This document shows positions 1 to 6,632 of a stretch of DNA of 7,922 nt, in pieces. The DNA lies in contig CAZYEI010000053.1 of NCBI GenBank assembly GCA_964646425.1, positions 1-7,922 on the forward strand, in the 5' to 3' direction. Position numbers and translations under genes: made by a program. Each line of letters opens with the position of its first letter. The first letter of the stretch is position 1. The notes beneath the pieces are model-generated. The model did not search any database. It was not told the DNA's origin and saw only the letters and a program-made list of their open reading frames with translations. The stretch comes from CAZYEI01 sp964646425. Lineage in GTDB: Bacteria; Bacillota_I; Bacilli_A; RFN20; JAISJY01.

Positions 1-42
1 TCTTCTCTTTTAATTTTATTTTATCTTTTTTATATTATGATT

Positions 43-80
43 AAAAAAGACGTTTCCATAGTATAAAGAAAACGTCTTTT
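43..80 (-). terminator. Rho-independent terminator of the operon
   Basis: Eleven bases at 45-55 (AAAAGACGTTT) pair perfectly with 70-80, leaving a 14-nt loop. Read on the minus strand, the stem is followed by a run of six T (48-43, partly shared with the stem). It lies about 130 nt after the last stop codon. The plus strand also has four T after the stem, so it may act in both directions for a convergent gene beyond the left edge. Confidence 0.75.
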
Positions 81-209
81 ATTGAACCTAAATTTTTATG
101 ATTTTTATTATATATATAGTTTAAATTACGGATTAATAATTTTAATATTAAAATCACGATTAAAAATTATTATTAAAATTATTTAACTAAAAATAGCTCT
201 TTAATTTAT
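81..209. other. AT-rich intergenic stretch between last stop and terminator
   Basis: Almost only A and T, with imperfect inverted stretches such as AATAATTTTAAT near 135-146 and ATTAAAAATTATT near 160-172. I see no gene, RNA or promoter that can be supported. It is probably the 3' untranslated region of the operon. Confidence 0.5.
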
Positions 210-635
210 TTATTTAAATACAGTTACTATATACTCAGTATAACCTAAATACCAATCATCATCACCACTGCCGCTAGCGCCATATTCTATTTTAAACGCT
301 GCATTATCACTTAATAAATCTGATAGATTAAAAGTATATGTAAACTCAAATGTTTTCCATTTTTTAGACGTTTTTCCAGGTGAATGTTCAAACTGTTCTT
401 TGTGCAAAACTGTATTTGATGTACGATAATAAATCCAAAATTCTTGATATCCATCATCTTCTTCCTTTACATCTATTTTTATAGTTAAATTTACTTTAGT
501 ATATCCCAAATACACGAGTCTATTTACATCAATATTGTAATATTGTACTGTTTCAAATACTCCATCATCATCTGTTATTTTTTTATCTCTTCTACCATTT
601 GAATCAGATGCTATCCAAGTTTCAGTTAAAGCTAA
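210..635 (-). other. C-terminal beta-rich domain of the surface protein (unclassified)
   Basis: This is a region of about 141 residues after the last aKW. It has alternating strands (VNLTIKIDV, YQEFWIYYRTSN, KWKTFEFTYTFNL, FKIEYGASGSGDDDWYLGY), two acidic clusters (ITDDDG, KEEDDGY) and many aromatics. The motif YLGYT occurs twice, at the start of a strand near 505-525 and near the C-terminus. The pattern suggests a jelly-roll or lectin-like sandwich at the outer tip, but I do not recognise a family. Confidence 0.5.
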
Positions 636-2578
636 CCATTTTGCATAATATACTTTATTACCAGTTGTACCTTTTGTTATACTAGTTACTCTAGAACCAC
701 TAAAATCTGATGTTTCAAACCATCCATCAAATAAATAATTTGTTCTTGTTGGTTCTTGTAAATTAATATTATCGTTTGATATATAACTATCTGTTGATCC
801 TGCCAAATTACCTCCATTTACATTATAAGTAATTGTATAAATCGTATAATTCCATATTGCATTTATTATTAAATCATAATCAGGCATTACTGTTGGGATT
901 TCGTTATCCCATCCCATAAATGTTGCGCCTGCCTTTGATAAATTTGAAATTGTTGGTATTTTTTCACCAGCTATTTTTGTTATACTTGTTACGACTTCTT
1001 CTTCATCTTTAAATGTTAATGTATAAAGTTTATCATATTCTGCGGTTATTTCTATTTTATCTAGATTCTTTAACTCTTCTAACAATATATCATTTACTTT
1101 TGATCGATTGATTGTAATTGTTGATGATTTAATTGTTATTTTTTTCTTTAAATTATCACTACCATCTTTTAGATAAACAGTCCAACCTTTATGTTGATAG
1201 CCATTTTTTATTGGCGAATTAAATGTCAAATTAACATTTTCAATTTCATATAAATTATTATTAGGCACTTCAACATTTGATAAATTACCACCATTTAAAT
1301 TTACATTTAAATAATATTTCGCAGCTATTCCTTTTGGACAAATAATGATATTCTCAATTGAATCTGAATCAATATTCATATAGCTAAAACTTTTTACTGA
1401 AAAGTCATTATTATATGTTAAACCTGTAACTGGATTAAATGTTGGTTCATCTTCATCTTTTATGCTATTATCATTTAAATCTATAAACCAATAATATCCT
1501 CCAAATGTTGGTAAGTATTTTAAATCTAAATTAATTGTTGTTTTTTGATTTTTATCATCGTACCATTCTAATTCATTTAAACTTGTATTATAGGAAATTT
1601 TTGCTTTTGATTCATATTTTTTATATTGATTTAATGTGCCAACATTCATGTCAAAATCACTCGGCAATTTTAAAATTACTTTGTATGTTTTTTCTTCTAA
1701 TACAGGTGATAATTTTATTGTTTCATTATCATTTGCTGTAAGATTTAAAAGAATTGGATTGTTAGAATCGAATTCTTCATTTGTTTCTGTTACCCATTTA
1801 GTAATTTTATAACCCGGAATATCAAAGAATTCAAGTTTTTCAATATTTTCAATTAGATTATAACTTTTGTCATATTCCATTATTATATTAGTAATTATTG
1901 ATGACATTTCTTTTTCACAACCATTTTGCCGTTCAAAGGTTACTGTGTATTTATTAGGTCTCCATATATCATATACTTTAATAACATCATTTTCTATTGT
2001 TGTTAGATTCTTTAAAGTAATATAATCTTCATTATTTAAATTGTATTCGACTTTTTCTAATTCTTCTGAATTATCTATATTAATCGTTTCTGTTTCATTT
2101 ATTTTGCTTGACCAACCTACCAATGTATAACCTAAATATTTATGCATTGCTAGTGCTTCAAGTTTTAATTCTTGATCATATTTACATTCAATTGAATATA
2201 GTACTTGATCGGCTTTCGTAAGTGTCGAATGATATTCTACTTTGTATTCAATTGGTGTCCATATTGCATATAAATTAATACAATTTTCTTTAGAATTAAT
2301 AATATCTTCTGTAGTTTGTATTGATTCTTCTTTACTTGAACTACTCCATTTTTTATTATGATTATATCCTATTGTACTTAATAATTTAAATTCAAATAAT
2401 TTATCTACTTGTTTACATTCTAATGTGTTTGTTTTTTCATCATGATATATGACAAATTTGTCGTTTTCAATTGATGTAACATACGGCTCTATTTTTATTT
2501 GAAATTCTTTCCATTTTGAATCATTATAATAATCTAAAAATAATTTTTCTTTAACATGATAAGTATATCTTTCTAATA
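210..2578 (-). CDS. C-terminal part of the surface protein: Flg_new/InlB-B-type repeats and a beta-rich C-terminal domain
   Basis: The open frame emerges from the gap and runs 788 complete codons to TAA. Met at 2147 is not the start, because upstream codons continue the same repeat pattern (for example NLYAIW, then YKVEYH). About six units of the Flg_new/InlB B-repeat type are visible, each with a Y-x-V-x-F/Y strand, a GY-x(3)-GW-like core and a closing aIW/aKW. A non-repeat block (residues ~294-421 after the gap) holds a DxNDNxIxDxDE loop resembling a calcium site. The last ~141 residues form a separate acidic, aromatic-rich beta domain. No LPXTG or C-terminal membrane helix is present, so attachment depends on the N-terminal helix coded at 3170-3245. 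Such repeats occur in surface proteins of host-associated Gram-positive bacteria; a binding or stalk role is inferred. It is the last gene of the operon. Confidence 0.8.
636..2459 (-). repeat. Protein-level tandem Flg_new/InlB-B-like repeats
   Basis: Divergent repeat units lie approximately at 2259-2459, 1962-2246, 1698-1949, 1035-1313, 852-1025 and 636-839. The clearest is the last: YTITYNVNGGNL at its start, NYLFDGWFETSDFSG in the middle and VYYAKW at its end. The fifth unit has ATFMGWDNEIPTVMPDYD and ends NAIW. The third and fourth are weaker and lack a canonical aKW ending. The units are conserved as a fold pattern, not as DNA, so this is an old array and not a recent duplication. The 1314-1697 stretch between the third and fourth units is a different domain. 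Confidence 0.7.
1446..1481 (-). other. Possible calcium-binding loop in the surface protein
   Basis: Encodes DLNDNSIKDEDE, with acidic or Asn side chains at the alternating positions of an EF-hand, dockerin or SdrD-B-like calcium loop. It precedes FNPVTGLTY and follows a YYWFI strand, so it lies within an extracellular beta domain. The match is short and only suggestive. Confidence 0.4.
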
Positions 2579-2678
2579 NNNNNNNNNNNNNNNNNNNNNN
2601 NNNNNNNNNNNNNNNNNNNNNNNNNNNNNNNNNNNNNNNNNNNNNNNNNNNNNNNNNNNNNNNNNNNNNNNNNNNNNN
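2579..2678. other. Assembly gap (100 N)
   Basis: The run is exactly 100 N, a common placeholder for a gap of unknown length. It falls inside the large surface-protein gene, probably between the Ig-like part and the repeat part. The left flank needs one gap base to finish a GGN codon and the right flank needs one to begin an NTA codon. A single continuous gene therefore requires a true gap length of 2 modulo 3, and 100 does not satisfy this. Confidence 0.99.
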
Positions 2679-3262
2679 CCAATTGGCATAAATTTTAAAA
2701 TATTATCTTCAATTGTTAATTTAAAAACATCTTCTACTTCATTATTATTTTTATCAAAAGTTTTAAATGATATAAAATCACTAATCTCTAATCCCGCTTG
2801 AAGATTTTTTATTTCATATTGATACTCTTCATTATACGACATTGTTCCTTCAAATAAAGGTTTTATTTCAAAAACATTACTTATTTCATTAATAACTTTT
2901 ATTTTTATATCTTTAGAAATATTATGATTTATTTCATAGATTGTTATTATGCATTCTTTTTCTGGCATTTTATTAATGGTAATGCGGCCATTGTCACTAA
3001 CAGAAACTTCTGTGTTATTTGATTCGTAACGGTATTGTCCATCTTCTATTTCTTTATCTCCATTGATTAAATGTGGACTTAATTGATAATCTTGTTTTAA
3101 ATATACTTTTATTTCATCTTCAACAACCATTTTTATATTATCTGGTACATATTTTCTATCTAAATATGATTTATATGATAAATATAAAGAAGCACTAATG
3201 ACACTTATAATAAAAATCGTTACTATTAAAAATGATAATAATCCTTTTAAAATTTTTTTCAT
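2679..3262 (-). CDS. N-terminal part of a membrane-anchored Big2-like surface protein, cut by the assembly gap
   Basis: This codes for 194 readable residues before the run of N. Residues ~8-30 form a hydrophobic helix after a lysine-rich start, so the protein is anchored with its body outside; there is no lipobox. Residues ~44-124 resemble a bacterial Ig-like (Big2) domain: a start like KMVVEDEIKVYL, the central YESNNTEVSVSDNGRITI and a closing strand SKDIKIKVI. Residues 125-194 are another beta-rich segment. The start is well supported: ATG overlaps the upstream TGA as ATGA, and a GGAG lies 7 nt upstream. The next codon into the gap is GGN (Gly), so the frame is still open there. A TAG at 2573-2575, met only when 100 N are counted literally, is probably an artefact. 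It is most likely the same gene as the open frame that emerges on the other side. Confidence 0.78.
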
Positions 3263-4173
3263 ATTGTCACTCCATCTTCTAAACTTATATTTATTTTTGA
3301 ATTATCAATAGTTAATTTCCAAAGTTTATTATTAAATAAATACTTATTTAATAATATTTCTTCAGTTAATGTTTCAATATTTGTAACATATTCTTTATCT
3401 GAAAAAACATATTCTTTATTTCCAAGATAATAACTATTTTTTATTCCAGCTTCTTGTTTATTATTTATCCCACAAATAATTCCATATGAATTGTTGATTT
3501 TTCCTTCTAACAATTTTTCTTTTATTATTTCGTCAAAATTTTGATAATTTATATTTGTAATTACTGAAGATACTAACCCATCATTAAAGCCACAACAACC
3601 TGAAATGATTGATGCTTTTCTTGATAAAGTTATGTTATTGTTGATTGTACCTTCAACATAACAAAATGATATTGTTCCTTGATTTAAGCCTACTATTCCT
3701 CCAAACATTGTATCTTTTAGAATGTTTAAGCTTTTAATTTTAACAATTACATTATTAATTGTTCCTTTATTTTGATTTGCGATAAAACCATATGATGTTA
3801 AATTTACGCTTGCATCTTCAATTATTATTTCAAGATTTTTTACAATTCCTTTTTCACCTATAATATTAAATAATGATGTATTTAATATTTTATCTTTAAA
3901 CGATATTGAATATCCGCATCCATCAAATGTCCCATTAAATAGTTTATCTTTTTGACCAATTGATGTAAAATCATTTTCAATTGTTATATTTGTTGCTAAA
4001 TAGGCTCTTTCATATGAATCATAGTTCTTTGTATATTCTATAAATTCACTTTGATTTGTTATATATATTTCTTTTTCCCCTTCAATTCGATATGGTAGTT
4101 GATTCACTGATACTAAAAATCCAAATATAGCAAAACATATTGATAAAATAGCTATTATTATTGTTCTTTTCAT
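3259..4173 (-). CDS. Membrane-anchored GLUG-like right-handed beta-helix surface protein
   Basis: A 304-residue exported protein. Residues 1-23 are a short basic start followed by a hydrophobic helix, acting as uncleaved anchor or signal peptide. There is no lipobox and no LPXTG sorting signal. The remainder carries the periodic strand-turn pattern of GLUG/M26-type beta-helices: FNGTFDGCGYSI (79-90), then YGFIANQNKGTINNV (128-142), FGGIVGLNQGTISFCYVEG (157-175), SGCCGFNDGLVSS (191-203) and YGIICGINNKQ (230-240). The tail (LWKLTIDNSKINISLEDG) resembles the usual ending of these adhesin modules. Such domains occur in bacterial surface adhesins and IgA-protease-like proteins, but no protease motif is visible, so a binding or structural role is inferred. 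The start has a good Shine-Dalgarno (GAAGG, 8 nt upstream). The gene begins 13 nt after the GAP1-like gene and its TGA stop overlaps the next ATG. Confidence 0.75.
   Translation of the reverse strand: MKRTIIIAILSICFAIFGFLVSVNQLPYRIEGEKEIYITNQSEFIEYTKNYDSYERAYLATNITIENDFTSIGQKDKLFNGTFDGCGYSISFKDKILNTSLFNIIGEKGIVKNLEIIIEDASVNLTSYGFIANQNKGTINNVIVKIKSLNILKDTMFGGIVGLNQGTISFCYVEGTINNNITLSRKASIISGCCGFNDGLVSSVITNINYQNFDEIIKEKLLEGKINNSYGIICGINNKQEAGIKNSYYLGNKEYVFSDKEYVTNIETLTEEILLNKYLFNNKLWKLTIDNSKINISLEDGVTI
3270..3273 (-). promoter_or_regulatory. Shine-Dalgarno of the Big2/InlB-like surface protein gene
   Basis: GGAG lies 7 nt before ATG at 3262, inside the last codons of the beta-helix gene. Stop and start overlap as ATGA, the classical arrangement for termination-reinitiation coupling. 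Confidence 0.7.
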
Positions 4174-4181
4174 TTAATTAA

Positions 4182-4188
4182 CCTTCTT
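4182..4188 (-). promoter_or_regulatory. Shine-Dalgarno of the beta-helix gene
   Basis: AAGAAGG overlaps the TAA stop of the GAP1-like gene and lies 8 nt upstream of ATG at 4173. This supports that start and coupling of the two genes. Confidence 0.7.
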
Positions 4189-6619
4189 AAAATACAAAAT
4201 AAACAAACAAGTATGTAATAACATACATTAAAACAGGGATTATAACAAATAATAACCATTTAATAACTGTTCTTTCGACTGCTTGTAGCATGTTACCTCT
4301 GGTTTTTTTAATATTAATTGCATAAGCAATTAGAAAAAATATAAAACCATAACAGAATATATAGGGAGTAATTATATTGTTATATTCAAAAAATATTGTT
4401 AAAAAGTTTTTATTAATTAGAAACATTTTTAAAAAAGTAGGAATATTAAATAATAAAAATGTTATTATTGCAAAGCATAATGAAATCAAGCAAATTTCTA
4501 GTGCTTTTTTAGAAGAATTTTCATTTTTTTTTGAAATTATCGTGTCATTTACTTCTACATAATCAATAATTGTATCGATTGTTTGTTTCTGTAAATCTAT
4601 TTTTGTTGTATCTTCTTTTTCTAAATCGTTATAAACATATTTTTTTATTGTCTCATCAACATTTTCATCATATTCTAATTTTAATTCCTTCGCAATCTTT
4701 TTCTTCACGATTACTGATGAATTACTATAACAACTAAAAATATAGTTAAGTCGATATGGTGCTAAATTTTTAGAAATGTTTTCTTCTTTTTCAAGTGCAG
4801 AAATGAAATTCTGATATTCTTGTTGATTCAATGTTCCTGCTAATTCTAATACTTTAATAAATTTTTCATAATTATAAACATTTATATATTTTTCATATAA
4901 ATATTTATCTGGATTAAATACTGTCTTACCAATTAGAATAAAATCTAATAATTGATGATAAAATGCACCATATGTTCTGTTTTTATTTAATAATACATAA
5001 TCTATTAATTTTAGATATTCTTTTTTTTCATCACTTTTATAAAGTTTGATTATAAGATTTAGAGTTTCATTTGGAAATAATTCAAAATCAAAATAATCAC
5101 TAATTCGATCAGGAATATCCCGTTTAATAAGTTCATTTATATTTTCATATAATTCAAAAATTAAATCCATCTTGAAATTTTTTTCTAGACTCATATGTCT
5201 TAAAGTATCGATAAATTGCTTTTTACGATTTTGTGCTTGAAAAATATTTTCCTTATCGTACTTAATTGTTGAATATAAATAAATTTTTGAAATATTTAAA
5301 ATATCGTTTTGAGAATTTAGTTTTTTTATTTTATTTGTAAAGAATTCTTCAAAACTTTGGCTATTAATATTTAAATTATAGATTCGATCATATCTTATAA
5401 ATTCAGCACAATAGATTTGTTTATCAATATCGTTTGAATTAACTGCCATTTCAAAAATAAGATCATATGTAAATGGATTTGTTCTTTGTCTGTTTAATGC
5501 AGTTTTGATTTCGTCATCTATCATGACATTATCATTTGTGATAAAATTAACTATTTCTTGTAATTCTTTTGGTGTAGTTTTATTTAAATCTTCTAAATAT
5601 GATTTTATTTTCTTTTCTTTAAATCTAATTTCAAATTGTTTTAGTTCTTCTTTTTTCTCAATTAATGTATCGATTTTTTTCATTAAAGAACCTGTATAAA
5701 AATTATTATTTAAAATGAAATTTGCTAAATTATTAAAAATGCTAAGATTAATATTTTCATTTGATTCTAATAAAACATCTAATAATTTGTCCGCATTTAC
5801 AACTGTTTTTTCTCTTTCAAAAATTAAAGGTATTAATACATTTTTAGATTTTGATGAAATATAATTACCATTTTCATCAAATAAAGAATATAATTCTTTA
5901 CTTTTCCGCTGTAATTGCAAAAGATTCATTTTATCATAATCTAAAACTTTTGCAAAAGGAGATAATTCTATCTCTTGATGATATGGCTGTTTTAAATTGA
6001 TAACTAAATCAACTGAGTCAATTTCGTTATCTTCTGTAAATCCAAAAATATTTACGCTTTCAAATGTTTTATGATAAAGATTATTAGGAAGATAGGCCAG
6101 ATTAACGATATATCCGATTTTTCTTGAAAAATTTACAGGAAATAAATATAAAACAAACATAATAAAGTTTTTTAATTGTTCCACATTATTTGCAATTAAA
6201 ACAATCTTTTTATTATCTAAAAGAGCATCTACCATTAATGGTACATATTGTAAATCATTTACAAGAATATTGGGAATATTCATTTGAGCAGGTTTTATAG
6301 GTGAAGAATTGAGTGGTAAATTATCAATTGGTAATAATAATTCATTGAAAATAATTTCTGATGGATATGCTGTAGGAAAAATATTTTTTATTTCATTATT
6401 CTCATCAATTAATGCATTTACTAATGTATTTTTTTCTTTATAATAGATTACTTCATTTTCATTATAAAAATAAGCATATATTTTTTCACCACTTTTTGAT
6501 GCAATATTTCCTTGAATATTTTCCATCAAGCGATTAATTTGAAATGATTTGTTTGTGTCATTAGTACTAATTAAACTTTCATAACCACTATCTTTATGAA
6601 TATATTTATATTTAATCAT
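4187..6619 (-). CDS. GAP1-like (GTPase-associated protein 1) protein with C-terminal membrane helices
   Basis: About 810 residues. The N-terminal ~105 residues are mixed alpha/beta and begin MIKYKYIHKDSGYESL. Residues ~115-245 look like the GAP1 middle domain: a VPLMVDALL helix, a strand KIVLIAN, then a helix ending LYLFPVNFSRKIGY and a FESVNIFGF strand, close to the 'LP..lr..lsF.T' pattern of that family. Residues ~250-690 are charged and helix-rich with no catalytic motif I recognise. The C-terminus has hydrophobic segments near 706-735, 751-770 and 786-810, so three or four membrane helices with the bulk probably cytoplasmic. The GTPase gene lies 12 nt upstream, as expected for a GTPase partner. 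A GTG at 6628 gives a 3-residue longer frame, but that GTG lies inside the Shine-Dalgarno, so ATG at 6619 is preferred. The GAP1 assignment rests on remembered family patterns and gene context. Otherwise it is an unclassified membrane protein. Confidence 0.62.
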   Translation of the reverse strand: MIKYKYIHKDSGYESLISTNDTNKSFQINRLMENIQGNIASKSGEKIYAYFYNENEVIYYKEKNTLVNALIDENNEIKNIFPTAYPSEIIFNELLLPIDNLPLNSSPIKPAQMNIPNILVNDLQYVPLMVDALLDNKKIVLIANNVEQLKNFIMFVLYLFPVNFSRKIGYIVNLAYLPNNLYHKTFESVNIFGFTEDNEIDSVDLVINLKQPYHQEIELSPFAKVLDYDKMNLLQLQRKSKELYSLFDENGNYISSKSKNVLIPLIFEREKTVVNADKLLDVLLESNENINLSIFNNLANFILNNNFYTGSLMKKIDTLIEKKEELKQFEIRFKEKKIKSYLEDLNKTTPKELQEIVNFITNDNVMIDDEIKTALNRQRTNPFTYDLIFEMAVNSNDIDKQIYCAEFIRYDRIYNLNINSQSFEEFFTNKIKKLNSQNDILNISKIYLYSTIKYDKENIFQAQNRKKQFIDTLRHMSLEKNFKMDLIFELYENINELIKRDIPDRISDYFDFELFPNETLNLIIKLYKSDEKKEYLKLIDYVLLNKNRTYGAFYHQLLDFILIGKTVFNPDKYLYEKYINVYNYEKFIKVLELAGTLNQQEYQNFISALEKEENISKNLAPYRLNYIFSCYSNSSVIVKKKIAKELKLEYDENVDETIKKYVYNDLEKEDTTKIDLQKQTIDTIIDYVEVNDTIISKKNENSSKKALEICLISLCFAIITFLLFNIPTFLKMFLINKNFLTIFFEYNNIITPYIFCYGFIFFLIAYAINIKKTRGNMLQAVERTVIKWLLFVIIPVLMYVITYLFVYFVF

Positions 6620-6625
6620 TATATT

Positions 6626-6632
6626 CACCTCT
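6626..6632 (-). promoter_or_regulatory. Shine-Dalgarno that decides the GAP1-like start
   Basis: On the minus strand the sequence reads TAAGAGGTGAATATAATG. AGAGGTG overlaps the GTPase stop codon and sits 6 nt before ATG at 6619. The GTG at 6628, which could serve as an earlier start, is part of this site, so the ATG is favoured. The overlap with the stop suggests translational coupling to the GTPase gene. Confidence 0.75.

Noticed and set aside
121..180. Possible structured RNA or hairpin in the AT-rich 3' region
   Set aside because: The inverted stretches are almost pure A/T with mismatches and are expected by chance at this composition.
1535..1741. Plus-strand open frame of 68 codons
   Set aside because: It lies wholly antisense to the well-supported surface protein gene, has a low-complexity hydrophobic translation and no convincing ribosome site.
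2573..2575. TAG stop ending the N-terminal surface-protein frame just after the gap
   Set aside because: It is in frame only if the gap is really 100 bases; the other frame is open for 788 codons with clear repeat domains.
4090..4173. Lipoprotein signal in the beta-helix protein (Cys13 in its hydrophobic segment)
   Set aside because: The residues before the cysteine are LSI, which do not fit the lipobox because Ile at -1 is not accepted, and the cysteine is too early in the helix.
4377..4562. Plus-strand open frame of 61 codons
   Set aside because: Antisense shadow of the membrane-helix region of the GAP1-like gene; AT-rich composition explains it.
5505..5699. Plus-strand open frame of 64 codons
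   Set aside because: Antisense shadow of the GAP1-like gene with serine/phenylalanine-rich translation typical of reverse-complemented lysine/glutamate codons.
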